Positions 33,788 to 42,647 of a stretch of DNA of 64,000 nucleotides are shown in pieces; position 1 is the first letter of the stretch; the number at the start of each line of letters is the position of its first letter. The stretch is taken from contig DASVTU010000023.1 of assembly GCA_036387415.1 (NCBI GenBank), positions 62,001 to 126,000 of the forward strand, in the 5' to 3' direction. The DNA comes from DASVTU01 sp036387415 (GTDB taxonomy: Bacteria; Acidobacteriota; Blastocatellia; Pyrinomonadales; Pyrinomonadaceae). Both the position numbers and the translations under genes were made by a program. The notes beneath the pieces were generated by a model that saw nothing but the letters and a program-made list of their open reading frames with translations, was not told where the DNA came from and did no database searches.

Positions 33788-36544
33788 TCACGGCGCGTGC
33801 GGAGGCGTGAGGGTTGTTTCGCTTGCATACTTCGCTCTGATACGCACGCAGCGTTCGAGACCGTCGGCGGCTTCGAGCACTTTGAGACGGAGGTCGCGGT
33901 CGAGCGACTGTTCGCGCGCGAGAAACTGCCGCACCATGTCGCGTGCGCCTTCGCTGCACTGTCCACCGAGGAAGGCGGCGAGCCATGTGTTGACGAAAAA
34001 GATTTTGCGCGTCCGTTTGAGCGTGGGCAGTTCGCGGAGCGCGGCGTCGAGATAGGGAAGCGTCAACTGGGCGTGACGAATGTTGTTGAAGGGAGCGACG
34101 CTGGCTTCAATCCAACTCTCCGCCAGATTTTTGTCGCCCATGAAGGCGTCGAAGTATTTCTTCTTGTTCTGCGCTCCGGCGATGGCAGCGCCCGCCGCGA
34201 AAGCATAACGACGCCCGTCGTCCGTCGTGTCCTTCTGTCGCTCGACTTCTAGCATCGTTTTGCAGTGTTCGTCCGTGTCGTTGCAGACGGAAAGCATCGC
34301 GGTCACAAGGTCGAAGCGGTCGCGCGAGCGCAGCGTCATACCCTCGATGTTGAGCTTGTTGAAGTAGAGCAGAAGCAGGTTATAACGTGCCGAGTCGGTG
34401 GTCGCCATTTGCCTGTAGGCGCGAAAGTAAGTGACGCGCAGTCCGAGCGTCGGGGCGTTCAACATCTGCTCGTAGAGCATCGCTTCGAGACGGGGCGCGA
34501 GCGTTTGTCGCTGCGCGTCTGAGAGATAACGATTGAACGCCGTCTCCATGCGCGCGAGGATGGCTTGTGCGACAACTTCGTCGCGTTCGCGCGCGAGGTG
34601 TTTGATGCCGAGTTCGAGATAGTCGAGGGGCGCGAGTTCGGCTTCGCGCACACCTTCCCAGAGCGAACCCCAGAGCAGCGTGCGGAGAAAATCGTCGCCG
34701 ATTTTGTCGAAGTGCGCGACGACGTAGGCGCGGCTCGCGTCGTCCAAGAGGAAACGACCGTAGCCATAATCCTCATAATTAGCGAAGACGAAAACGGGGC
34801 GACGTTTGCCCGTCGCCTGCCGGACGCGCGTCTCTTTCGTCACGCCGTCGAGTTTGACAGTCAACGTCTCCGCACGCTCCTTCGTGTCGATGCCTTCGTA
34901 AGCCAGCAGGATTTTCAGACCCATCGGCCACGTGCCGCCTTCGCCGAGCACATCTCTCTGGCGAACCGTCAGACGCTCAACCAGACCGCGCTCGTCTGCG
35001 CTCCACTCGACACGCACATCGGCCATCCCGCGACGTTTGACCCACGCCTCCGCCCAACGGTCTAACTTCTGCCGCGACGTGTACTCAAACGCACGCACCA
35101 AATCAGCCCACTCCGCGTTTTTGAAAGCGTACTCTTTGAGAAACAACTGCACCGCGCGCTGAAATTCCGCCGCGCCGAGATAGAACTCGGCCTGCCGCAG
35201 CATCGAAGGCGCTTTGCGATAGACGATGTTGCCGTAAGCGGATTTGGCGGCGGAGAGATTCGGAATCTCCTGCCAGATGGGCGTCGTGCCTTTGGTCGCG
35301 TCGGTGTCGTAGGCGAGCGGCTTGGTGCGTTGATAAAAGACTTTCCATGCGTCGTATTGCGGCATCACGCTCTCAATCGCCTTGCTCGCCATGAAGGTGG
35401 CGAAACCTTCTTTGAGCCAGAGGTCGTCGAACCAGCGCATCGTGACGAGATCGCCGAACCACTGGTGCGCCGCTTCGTGCAGCATCACGTCGGCGCGCGA
35501 CCAGAGATCGTTGGCGGTCGGGTCGGAGGGGAAAAGAATCGTCTCTTCACGCAGGAAGGTTGCGCCCGCGTGCTCCATGCCGCGAAAGGGGAATTCGGGA
35601 ATAACAACGAGGTCGTACTTCGGAAAGGGAAACGGGCGGTCGAAGTAGCGTTCAAAAAACCTGACTCCCTCACGATTCAGACGAAAGACTTCGGCGAGTT
35701 CTTTCTGCGCCCGCTCCTTCTTCGACTTGCGGACGAAGACGCGCGTCGCAAGCGGCGACGCCTCATCTGCAAACTCCGCAAACTCTCCAGCGGCGAAGGC
35801 GAAGACATAGGTGCTGATGGGCTGCGTTTCGGCGAATTGCCAGAAACTCCACGCGCCGCTACTTGTGACGGTCTGGGCAGACGTGTTGCTGACAACTTTC
35901 CATGCAGTAGGCGCCGAAGCGCGAAGCGTCCAGCGTGCCTTCAAGTCCGGCTGGTCGAAACATGGAAAAGCCGTGCTCGCGTCCGACGGCACAAACAACG
36001 AATAGAGATACTCCGCGCCGTCTTCGCGGTCGTGGTAGCGCGTGATGGCCGCGCTCCCCGTCGCGCTGATGGGCGACTCAAACGCCATCCGTAAGACGTT
36101 CTCGCCCTCTTTCAAGAGGTCGGGCGTCATTAGGAGATGTTCGTTGAGATAAAACGCTCTCGTCGTATCGGAACCACTATCGGTCTTGTCGCCTGTCATG
36201 ATTTTGCGTCCGTTGATTTCGATGTCCGAGAGGCGACTGAGATGCGTGCCGTCCTTTGCCGGAGCGACACGCCAATCGAGCGTCAAGGTTTTCGACGCCG
36301 CTTCCCTGTCAAGCACGACGCGAATCTCCAACTTGCCCTTCAAGGCTTCCGCGCCGGGACGCAAATCGACATCGAGCGCGTAACGCACGTTGCTGTAATG
36401 AGCCGCGCGCCAACGTGCGAGGTCGCGCGCGACGCCAGGTTCGGGGTCTTTCAAGCCGTTAGTCTCCGCCGCGACGCATTCGAGTGCGCCGTAGATAAAC
36501 AGGATTATGAATGTGAAGAAAACAGAGCGCAGCAACATCATCAT
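33788..36544 (-). CDS. Secreted M1 family aminopeptidase
   Basis: The ~918-residue protein has a signal peptide (LRSVFFTFIILFIYGALECVAA), the M1 N-terminal saddle, the exopeptidase motif as GMEHAG rather than GAMEN, and zinc site HEAAHQWFGD near residue 355 with KEGFATF supplying the Glu near 378. An ERAP1-like C-terminal helical domain follows. It should trim N-terminal residues from peptides outside the cytoplasm. I set the start at the first of three consecutive ATGs (36544), because 28 extra upstream codons would bury the signal peptide. Confidence 0.92.
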   Translation of the reverse strand: MMMLLRSVFFTFIILFIYGALECVAAETNGLKDPEPGVARDLARWRAAHYSNVRYALDVDLRPGAEALKGKLEIRVVLDREAASKTLTLDWRVAPAKDGTHLSRLSDIEINGRKIMTGDKTDSGSDTTRAFYLNEHLLMTPDLLKEGENVLRMAFESPISATGSAAITRYHDREDGAEYLYSLFVPSDASTAFPCFDQPDLKARWTLRASAPTAWKVVSNTSAQTVTSSGAWSFWQFAETQPISTYVFAFAAGEFAEFADEASPLATRVFVRKSKKERAQKELAEVFRLNREGVRFFERYFDRPFPFPKYDLVVIPEFPFRGMEHAGATFLREETILFPSDPTANDLWSRADVMLHEAAHQWFGDLVTMRWFDDLWLKEGFATFMASKAIESVMPQYDAWKVFYQRTKPLAYDTDATKGTTPIWQEIPNLSAAKSAYGNIVYRKAPSMLRQAEFYLGAAEFQRAVQLFLKEYAFKNAEWADLVRAFEYTSRQKLDRWAEAWVKRRGMADVRVEWSADERGLVERLTVRQRDVLGEGGTWPMGLKILLAYEGIDTKERAETLTVKLDGVTKETRVRQATGKRRPVFVFANYEDYGYGRFLLDDASRAYVVAHFDKIGDDFLRTLLWGSLWEGVREAELAPLDYLELGIKHLARERDEVVAQAILARMETAFNRYLSDAQRQTLAPRLEAMLYEQMLNAPTLGLRVTYFRAYRQMATTDSARYNLLLLYFNKLNIEGMTLRSRDRFDLVTAMLSVCNDTDEHCKTMLEVERQKDTTDDGRRYAFAAGAAIAGAQNKKKYFDAFMGDKNLAESWIEASVAPFNNIRHAQLTLPYLDAALRELPTLKRTRKIFFVNTWLAAFLGGQCSEGARDMVRQFLAREQSLDRDLRLKVLEAADGLERCVRIRAKYASETTLTPPHAP

Positions 36545-36790
36545 TAGTCTCGCTTGTGCCTTTTGGATTCCGACCGGACATGTAAGGAGAGCATCTCGCC
36601 TGCATTCTTTCATCCACGCCAACGGCAAGGCAAGCGTAGAGCTAAGTAAACCACTCGGAGACGAGCAGAGGCGGAGGCGGAAGACGACTACTTAGGAGGT
36701 GGCCGTTTTTGTGTGGAATGGTGGGTTGGAACGGAGCGAGATGGAGGATGATTAGGCTTCGCTTTGTTCCGGTGACGACTTGGATTCTCT

Positions 36791-37300
36791 TTAACTCGTT
36801 GCTTCGCTGCGCGCCTTCGCCCGTTCTGCGGGCAGGAGGCGTTGGAGCAGGAGCAGGAGTTTATGGAAATCGACGGGCTTAACGACGTATTCGATGCAGC
36901 CGACGGCGCGTGCGGCGGCGCGAAACTCCGCGGTATCGTAAGCCGTCATGGCAACCACAGGGATGTGGCGTATCCGTTCGCTTTCGCGTATGCGGAGTGT
37001 GGCGGTGAAACCGTCGAGGACGGGCATGTTCAAATCCATCAGGAGGAGCGACGGGCGTTCGCGTTCAGCCGTCTCAATCGCTTCACGCCCATTGGTCGCT
37101 TCCAGAGTGCCGTAACCGTTCGCTTCGAGAAATTGTCGAAACAAGTGGCGTGTGTCGTCGAAGTCGTCAACTACCAACACCACGGGGCTGTCCGCGTGCT
37201 CGAACGCCCTCGACGCCCCTTCGACCGTTCCCACACTCGAACGTTCAATATTGCCCTGCGCCCCTGCGCCTGCTGATTCTGTAGATAAATTTTCCGGCAT
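36791..37300 (-). CDS. Single-domain response regulator
   Basis: The 169-residue protein has a ~38-residue polar N-terminus, then a CheY-like receiver: VVLVVDDFDD (acidic pair), LLLMDLNMPVLDG (phospho-acceptor Asp), VVAMTAY (Thr switch) and EYVVKPVDF (Lys). It has no output domain, so it works by protein contact with a kinase or effector encoded elsewhere. No histidine kinase is adjacent. Confidence 0.92.
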   Translation of the reverse strand: MPENLSTESAGAGAQGNIERSSVGTVEGASRAFEHADSPVVLVVDDFDDTRHLFRQFLEANGYGTLEATNGREAIETAERERPSLLLMDLNMPVLDGFTATLRIRESERIRHIPVVAMTAYDTAEFRAAARAVGCIEYVVKPVDFHKLLLLLQRLLPAERAKARSEATS

Positions 37301-37632
37301 GATGAATGTAAATCGGAGCCTACTCGCGGCAACTCCTATCCGCCTGAGCCTCGGCTAACCGTGTTCGTCTCAAACAAAGAAGGCGACCCCGCATACTCGC
37401 GGCAACAATGCGTGTCGAGTGCTTTTGCGTGAAGACGTATGCAACGTGTGAGTGGCTCGCTGTTTGAAACTACGCTGTTTGAAACTGATGCTTTGCCTTG
37501 TAACCCTACTCAAAAACTTTCAAAGCACACAGGATTCCAGAACCCACTCAGACCCCCAAACGCGCGATGCGACCGACGCTCACAGCGACGATAGCAGGAA
37601 ATAACTGACTTAATTTGAGGAAAGAATATTGA
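37301..37632. other. 332-bp spacer with two sets of direct repeats
   Basis: TACTCGCGGCAAC occurs at 37321-37333 and 37394-37406. CGCTGTTTGAAACT occurs at 37458-37471 and 37473-37486, with a 15-bp period. The region lies upstream of the minus-strand response regulator and downstream of the minus-strand tRNA-Ala. The tandem 14-mers could be an operator. I see no ORF. Confidence 0.55.
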
Positions 37633-37705
37633 TGGAGCCGAGGGGGATCGAACCCCTGACCTCATGACTGCCAGTCATGCGCTCTCCCAGCTGAGCTACG
37701 GCCCC
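37633..37705 (-). tRNA. tRNA-Ala(GGC)
   Basis: The minus strand folds as a 73-base cloverleaf. It has a seven-base acceptor stem with the alanine identity pair G3-U70, D-arm GCTCAGCTGGGAGAGC, anticodon loop CTGGCAG giving anticodon GGC (codon GCC), T-loop GGTTCGATCC and discriminator A73. CCA is not encoded. Confidence 0.96.
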
Positions 37706-37773
37706 TTGTGAACCACGTTGCGTTCAGGACAGATAAAAAGAGTAACGTAGGGCGCGAAAATTCGTCAAGCGGC

Positions 37774-37989
37774 TCAGGGCGTTCGTTTGCGCGCGGCATA
37801 GAAGGCGAGCGCGAAGCCGATGAACAGCAGCGCGAGGCCGCCGACGATGCGCGGCGCGTTCGGCATCTCGCGCGCCCCTGCTTCGGTGATAACGACGGCT
37901 ACCTTCGGTTCGAGGAAGGCGGCGCGGTAGGCGACGACACCGCCGAGTGATGCCAGCGCAATCCCCGTGAGAATCAAAAGGCTTTTCAT
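37774..37989 (-). CDS. Small two-helix membrane protein
   Basis: The 71-residue protein has two hydrophobic segments (LLILTGIALASLGGVVAY and IVGGLALLFIGFALAFYA) joined by a short loop, ending RKRTP. A small inner-membrane hairpin is predicted. I recognise no family. It follows the enoyl-CoA hydratase gene by 50 bp on the same strand. Confidence 0.6.
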   Translation of the reverse strand: MKSLLILTGIALASLGGVVAYRAAFLEPKVAVVITEAGAREMPNAPRIVGGLALLFIGFALAFYAARKRTP

Positions 37990-38039
37990 GCGTTCACATG
38001 AAAACTAAAAGTCTTCTCGTCCGCCGGCGTCGCCCGTCG

Positions 38040-38846
38040 TTATCTCCCCTTAAATTCGGGTTTGCGCTTTTCGAGGAAGGCGCGGACGCCTTCATCTTTG
38101 TCTTCGCTGGAAAAACAGAGGGCGAAAAGGTCTATCTCGCGGCGCAGCCCGTCGTCGAGCGTGGAGCGGGAGGCAGTCTTGACCGCTTCTTTTGCCATGC
38201 GGAGCGCGATGGGGCTTTTGGTGGCGATGCGATTGGCAATCTCCATCGTCTTGCCTTCGAGGTCGGCGAGCGGCACGACCATGTTGACGAGGCCGATGCC
38301 GTAGGCTGTCTGTGCGTCAATGATGTCGCCCGTCAAGATTAGTTCCATCGCTTTGCCTTCCCCGACGAGATGCGTGAGGCGTTGTGTGCCGCCGCCGCCG
38401 GGAATGATGCCGAGATTGATTTCGGGCTGTCCGAAGGAAGCATTGTCGCTGGCGATGCGGAGGTCGCAGGCGAGCGCGAGTTCGCAGCCGCCGCCGAGAC
38501 AGTAGCCGTTAATCATGGCGATAACGGGCTTCTGGAAAGTGTCGATGGCGGTGAAGAGCGAGCGCGCGGTCATCACGTCGCGTTGGGTGAGGGCGGTGCG
38601 ACCCGCAAACTCACTGATGTCTGCGCCCGCGACGAAGGCCTTGTCGCCTGCGCCCGTGAAGATGACGACGCCGACCGATTCATCCTCACGCAGTTCTTCG
38701 AGCACCAACGCGCCTTCCTGACGCGTCTGGATGTTGAGGGCATTGCGTTTTTCGGGTCGATTGATGGTGACAATGGCGACGCGCCCGCGCCGTTCGACGA
38801 GCAATGTTTCGTATGATTTCGTTTCCGTCTGCGGAGTTGATGACAT
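38040..38846 (-). CDS. Enoyl-CoA hydratase/isomerase, crotonase family
   Basis: The 268-residue protein has INRPEKRNALN, the oxyanion-hole segments AFVAGADISEF and NGYCLGGGCELALACD, and the catalytic region FGQPEINLGIIPGGGGTQRL with both glutamates expected in an active 3-hydroxyacyl-CoA hydro-lyase. The start is ATG 38846, eight bases after GGAG; the frame extends upstream through the repeat but should not be used. With the 3-hydroxyacyl-CoA dehydrogenase two genes upstream it forms a beta-oxidation/butanoate pair. Confidence 0.92.
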   Translation of the reverse strand: MSSTPQTETKSYETLLVERRGRVAIVTINRPEKRNALNIQTRQEGALVLEELREDESVGVVIFTGAGDKAFVAGADISEFAGRTALTQRDVMTARSLFTAIDTFQKPVIAMINGYCLGGGCELALACDLRIASDNASFGQPEINLGIIPGGGGTQRLTHLVGEGKAMELILTGDIIDAQTAYGIGLVNMVVPLADLEGKTMEIANRIATKSPIALRMAKEAVKTASRSTLDDGLRREIDLFALCFSSEDKDEGVRAFLEKRKPEFKGR

Positions 38847-38864
38847 GATTGAGGCTCCAAAAAA

Positions 38865-38990
38865 AGTAGTCAGTAGACAGTAGTCAGGAGTCAGTAGAAA
38901 AACCTTCGGCCTGTTCTTCGTTGAATGAACGACCGGAGCAATATTCAACCAGTTTTCATACTGGCTACTGACTACCGTCTACTGACTACT
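38865..38990. repeat. Heptamer-periodic inverted repeat, crotonase-PilZ spacer
   Basis: The left arm 38865-38902 is made of GTCAGTA/GACAGTA/GTCAGGA heptamers. The right arm 38953-38990 is complementary with about 33 of 38 positions matched. The central 50 bp is unrelated. The units are the same as in the serA-SDR spacer 33 kb away. Confidence 0.75.
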
Positions 38991-38994
38991 GTTG

Positions 38995-39378
38995 TTATTG
39001 TCCTGATGTGGACGAATCTTCCTCCGACGTACCCGACTCGTCTGCAATCCATGAGACGAAGAGACGGAGCCAGTTTTCGGTCGGTTCCATAATCTGCACG
39101 CCGACGCGCGCCGTGCCGTAGACGGCGGGAGCGATGCGGACGACGCGCGCCGTGACTTCGATGGGCGAGCCGTCGGGACGATGTGCGCGGAGATAGAGTT
39201 GGTCGCCGCGCGCCACTCTCTGATTGAGATGAAAGAGCGCGCCGAGCGTCGAGATGTCGTCGGTTTCGGTCGGCTCGCTCCACGCCGCGCCGTCTTCGGC
39301 ACGTCCCGAAACGACAATCGGCAGGCGCAGCGCCATGCGTAGCGCGAAGCGTCTCTCTCCGTTGTGCGGCATCGTCAT
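38995..39378 (-). CDS. PilZ domain protein
   Basis: The 127-residue protein carries the c-di-GMP-binding signature: an N-terminal RRFALRMALR (RxxxR) and DISTLG ([D/N]xSxxG) about 35 residues later, with GDQLYLRA and the V-x-G-VQ strand of the PilZ barrel. It should bind c-di-GMP and act on a partner; a REC-GGDEF protein lies 3 kb away. Start: ATG 39378 (39372 is a second ATG). The upstream open frame is repeat sequence and is not coding. Confidence 0.87.
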   Translation of the reverse strand: MTMPHNGERRFALRMALRLPIVVSGRAEDGAAWSEPTETDDISTLGALFHLNQRVARGDQLYLRAHRPDGSPIEVTARVVRIAPAVYGTARVGVQIMEPTENWLRLFVSWIADESGTSEEDSSTSGQ

Positions 39379-39387
39379 AAGTTCAGA

Positions 39388-39505
39388 ATTCAGGAGCCAG
39401 AATTCAGGAGCGAGAATTGATAAGTCGGGTAGTTGAAGCTGAAATCGAGATGAGAGAGTGCGTGATTCTTCATTCTGACTTCTGACTTCTGACTTCTGAC
39501 TTCTG
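39388..39505. repeat. TTCTGAC heptamer tandem and related units
   Basis: 39473-39505 is 4.7 perfect copies of TTCTGAC. Opposite it, 39388-39420 carries degenerate CAGAATTCAGGAGC-type units. The tandem starts directly at the stop codon (39470-39472) of the upstream dehydrogenase gene and extends 33 bp into its coding part. Confidence 0.85.
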
Positions 39506-40402
39506 TTTCTCGTCGTTCCATTCGTAGAAGCCCTCGCCGGTCTTCTTGCCGAGTTTGCCTTCGGCGACCATGCGACGCAAGATTTCCGGCGGGCGAAAGG
39601 ATTCGGACTCAAGCGCGCGATGGAGGTATTCGGCGATTTGCAAACGAACGTCGAGGCCGACGACATCGGTCAGACGAAGTGGCCCCATCGGGTGATTGTA
39701 GCCCAGTTCCATCGCCGTATCTATATCTTTTGCGCTCGCCACGCCCGCTTCCAACATCCGCATCGCTTCCAACCCCAAAGCCACGCCCAGACGACTCGAC
39801 GCGAAACCCGGCACGTCGCGCACCGTAATCGGCTCTTTCCTCATCCGCACGCCGACGCCGCGCACCGCCTCGACCGTCTCCGCGCTCGTCCGTTTGCCAA
39901 CCACGATTTCGACGAGTCGCATGATGTGGACGGGATTGAAGAAGTGGAGGCCGACGACGCGTTCAGGACGGCGTGCGTCGCGTGCGATGTCGGTGATGGA
40001 GAGCGATGAAGTGTTGGTGGCGAAGATGAAGGGGCGCGTGGCAATCTCTTCGACGGCGCGCAGGGTTTCGCATTTGAGTTCCATGCGTTCGGGCACGGCT
40101 TCGATAAAGAGGTCTGCGTCGCGCGTCTCTTCCAGACTGACTGCGCCACGCAGGCGTTGCAGCGTCATGTCGCGTTCGTCTTCCGTGACTTTGCCGCGTT
40201 TGATGCCCTTGTCGAGATTGTTTTCGATGGCGCGGACGCCACGCGCGAGCGAGTCTCTGTCCACGTCGCGCATGACGACGCGGAAACCGACGGCGGCGGC
40301 GACCTGCGCGATGCCGTGTCCCATCGTGCCTGCGCCGAGCACGGCAATGGTTTCAACTTCGACGCGTGCGTCCCCTTGATGGCTTGTCTCGGATGTGCTC
40401 AA
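39470..40402 (-). CDS. 3-hydroxyacyl-CoA dehydrogenase
   Basis: The 310-residue protein has the NAD-binding IAVLGAGTMGHGIAQVAA, SLSITDIA, the HFFNPVHIMRLVEIV catalytic His region and GFASSRLGVALGLEAM. This matches 3-hydroxybutyryl-CoA dehydrogenase (Hbd/PaaH) that oxidises or makes (S)-3-hydroxyacyl-CoA. It starts at TTG; no ATG lies before the Rossmann motif. The last eleven residues (QKSEVRSQKSE) are encoded by the TTCTGAC tandem repeat, so the native C-terminus was probably near EWND. Confidence 0.9.
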   Translation of the reverse strand: MSTSETSHQGDARVEVETIAVLGAGTMGHGIAQVAAAVGFRVVMRDVDRDSLARGVRAIENNLDKGIKRGKVTEDERDMTLQRLRGAVSLEETRDADLFIEAVPERMELKCETLRAVEEIATRPFIFATNTSSLSITDIARDARRPERVVGLHFFNPVHIMRLVEIVVGKRTSAETVEAVRGVGVRMRKEPITVRDVPGFASSRLGVALGLEAMRMLEAGVASAKDIDTAMELGYNHPMGPLRLTDVVGLDVRLQIAEYLHRALESESFRPPEILRRMVAEGKLGKKTGEGFYEWNDEKQKSEVRSQKSE

Positions 40403-40588
40403 AGCGTTTCAGCGTGGCGCGTCGCGGAAGGTTTTCCGTCTCCCGACGCGCCCGTCTTTGGTCTGATTCGACTAGGTCAAGCGTTCAGAGTTATACTACA
40501 CGCGTTATCGAAAAGGCTACAACCAACTGCGCGAGACCGAAAGAAAATTCGCCTCGTCCATTCTGTAAGGAGCAGAACCGAAAACGCG
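40403..40588. promoter_or_regulatory. Divergent promoter region, dehydrogenase/trxB
   Basis: The 186-bp gap has a TATACT at 40492-40497 about 90 bp before the trxB ATG, a reasonable -10 box; the -35 candidates (TTCGAC at 40467-40472) are poorly spaced. AAGGAG at 40567-40572 lies 16 bases before the trxB ATG. Confidence 0.4.
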
Positions 40589-41680
40589 ATGTCTAACGTC
40601 ACACTGCATAGGGAAGTGGTTATCATCGGCTCCGGTCCGGCGGGTTTGACCGCCGCGATTTACGCCGCACGCGCCGACCTCAAACCACTCGTTATCGAAG
40701 GGCCGCAGCCCGGCGGGCAACTCACCATCACCACGGAAGTCGAAAACTATCCGGGCTTCTCCGAAGGCATTCAGGGGCCAGAGTTGATGGACGAGTTTCG
40801 CAAACAGGCGGCGCGCTTCGGCACGGAGTTTCTCGTCACGTGGATTGATAAAGTCGATTTGAGCGAACGCCCCTTCACGCTCTACACGGAGGAACAGACC
40901 ATCAAAGCCGAAACGCTTATCATCGCTTCGGGCGCGTCGGCCAAGTGGCTCGGCATTCCCGGCGAAGCGCCCGCGCCGCACGGACTGGGCGGTCTCGGCG
41001 TCTCGGCCTGCGCCACCTGCGACGGCTTCTTCTTCAAAGGCAAGCCCATCGTCGTCGTCGGCGGCGGCGACACCGCGATGGAGGAGGCCAACTTTCTCAC
41101 GCGCTACGCTTCGCGCGTCACCGTCATCCATCGACGCGACTCTCTGCGCGCGTCGAAGATTATGCAGGACAAGGCGTTTGCCAATAAGAAGATTGATTGG
41201 ATTTGGAATACGGAGGTCAAAGAGATTCTCGGCACGCCGGAGACGGGCGTGACGGGCGTGCGCCTCGGCAACTTACAGACGGGCGAGGAGACGACGTTTC
41301 CGTGCGAAGGCGTCTTCATCGCCATCGGACACAAGCCGAACACAGACATGTTCAAGGAGTGGCTTGAGATGGACGACGTTGGTTATCTCAAGACCGCCGG
41401 ACGTTCGATGTCAACCAACATTCCGGGCGTCTTCGCTTGCGGCGACGCGCAGGATTCCTTCTATCGTCAGGCCGTGACCGCCGCCGGAACCGGCTGCATG
41501 GCCGCCATCGACGCCGAACGTTTTCTCGACAATCTTCCCGTCCCCGTCCCGACTGGCGAAGAAGTGACCATCGAAGGCGAACGCGTCAGCGCCGACCACG
41601 AACAAATCATCATGCCCGACGGCGAGGTCATCTCCAACCATCCCGACGCCGAAACCGAAGGCGTGACCGCCGGAGATTAA
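40589..41680 (+). CDS. trxB: Thioredoxin reductase
   Basis: The 363-residue flavoprotein has FAD motif IIGSGPAGLTAAIYA (12-26), redox-active CATC (Cys141, Cys144), NADPH motif VVVGGGDTAMEEANFL and the C-terminal FACGDAQD. It transfers electrons from NADPH to thioredoxin. It is about 45 residues longer than typical TrxB; the extra acidic tail (GEEVTIEGERVSADHEQ onward) is not a known domain. A convergent HxlR regulator with several cysteines follows. Confidence 0.95.
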   Translation: MSNVTLHREVVIIGSGPAGLTAAIYAARADLKPLVIEGPQPGGQLTITTEVENYPGFSEGIQGPELMDEFRKQAARFGTEFLVTWIDKVDLSERPFTLYTEEQTIKAETLIIASGASAKWLGIPGEAPAPHGLGGLGVSACATCDGFFFKGKPIVVVGGGDTAMEEANFLTRYASRVTVIHRRDSLRASKIMQDKAFANKKIDWIWNTEVKEILGTPETGVTGVRLGNLQTGEETTFPCEGVFIAIGHKPNTDMFKEWLEMDDVGYLKTAGRSMSTNIPGVFACGDAQDSFYRQAVTAAGTGCMAAIDAERFLDNLPVPVPTGEEVTIEGERVSADHEQIIMPDGEVISNHPDAETEGVTAGD

Positions 41681-41749
41681 ACTTTCGCCCCTGAACCCTT
41701 AACGACCGACGACCGGAAGATAACGACGAAAACTGAAACGACGAGAATC

Positions 41750-41783
41750 GAGCGGCACGATGCTGAAAAGTATCGTGCCGCTC
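41750..41783. terminator. Hairpin between convergent trxB and hxlR-type gene
   Basis: A perfect 12-bp stem (41750-41761 with 41772-41783) encloses a ten-base loop. It lies 70 bp after trxB and 45 bp after the minus-strand regulator gene's end and can act on both strands. There is no long T tract on either side. Confidence 0.75.
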
Positions 41784-41827
41784 AACTTATCTCGAAGCGA
41801 TTTTCGACGACATCAAGACGGTCGAAT

Positions 41828-42262
41828 TTAGAGCAGCACAATCGAATCGTCGGGCGTACGGCGCGGCGTCGATGATGTAAGAGTTTGGACGCGTCGTGGA
41901 CAGGTGTCGCAGTAGGAGCCGAGACGTTCGCGTCGGTCTTCGCAGGTGTCGTGGTCGAGGGCTTGTCCGAGTTGGCGTAGAGCGTCGAGGAATGGCAGCA
42001 GAAGTTGTCCGCGCTCGGTGAGCGTATATTCGACGTGTGGAGGGCTGCCGCCGAGGTCGTGGCGTTCGATGAACTGGTCGCGTTCCATGTCGCGGAGGCG
42101 ACCGACGAGCGTGCGGCTGCTGATGGGATGAAGCGAGGCGAGTAGTTCGGTGGTGCGACGTGCGCCGCGCGCCAGGTCGCGCACGACGAGCATCGTCCAT
42201 TTGTCGCCGACTATTTGCAATGCGCCCGTGACCGGGCATCCGTCGCCTTCACGTCGTCGCAT
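41828..42262 (-). CDS. HxlR-type winged-helix regulator with Cys cluster
   Basis: The 144-residue protein has the HxlR/DUF24 core: GCPVTGALQIVGDKWTMLVV in part, SSRTLVGRLRDMERDQFI and YTLTERGQLLLPFLDAL. Cys9 in the CP motif matches the sensing cysteine of redox/electrophile-responsive members such as YodB and HypR. An unusual C-terminal extension carries Cys107, Cys118 and Cys121 (CEDRRERLGSYCDTC), suggesting disulfide switching or metal binding. AAAGGA precedes the ATG. It is convergent with trxB, not in an operon with it. Confidence 0.9.
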   Translation of the reverse strand: MRRREGDGCPVTGALQIVGDKWTMLVVRDLARGARRTTELLASLHPISSRTLVGRLRDMERDQFIERHDLGGSPPHVEYTLTERGQLLLPFLDALRQLGQALDHDTCEDRRERLGSYCDTCPRRVQTLTSSTPRRTPDDSIVLL

Positions 42263-42647
42263 ACCGGAGTCGTCCTTTCCTGTTTAATGTTCGATGCGCG
42301 CACGCCCGTGCAACATTTCAACCCCTCCGCACGATAATTAAATCGACAGCGCGCCAGCACGACGCACATGTCGTCCGGCTGTTGTCCGCGTTGTTTTACA
42401 GAAACGGGCACGCTCCAATAATTTCGCTCGAAACGGCGCGAAGCTTAACACAAAGATGTTTCCGGCGCTGTCGTAAATCTATTTGCTTGGTACGGCGCGT
42501 AATCTATTTTAAGATAAGTGTGGCGCGTGTCCTCATCCATCCTCGCTCGTTTGGACGACTGCTCTCAAGCCCTTCGCCTCACACAAATGCATGCATGAAC
42601 GACAGCGTTTGTCTGTGATTTTGCATCTCAAGTCTGCCCGAACAGGT
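42263..42647. promoter_or_regulatory. 385-bp divergent region with sigma-70-like promoter
   Basis: This lies between hxlR-type (minus) and the GGDEF gene (plus). TTGGTA at 42487-42492 and TAAGAT at 42510-42515 are spaced by 17 bp, a credible housekeeping promoter for the GGDEF gene with a leader of about 125 bases. No ORF in the gap is convincing. Confidence 0.45.

Noticed and set aside
37301..37632. c-di-GMP riboswitch upstream of the response regulator
   Set aside because: I looked for GEMM-like conserved blocks and found only simple direct repeats.
39379..39666. N-terminal extension of the PilZ protein
   Set aside because: It consists of heptamer repeat translation and overlaps the dehydrogenase gene.
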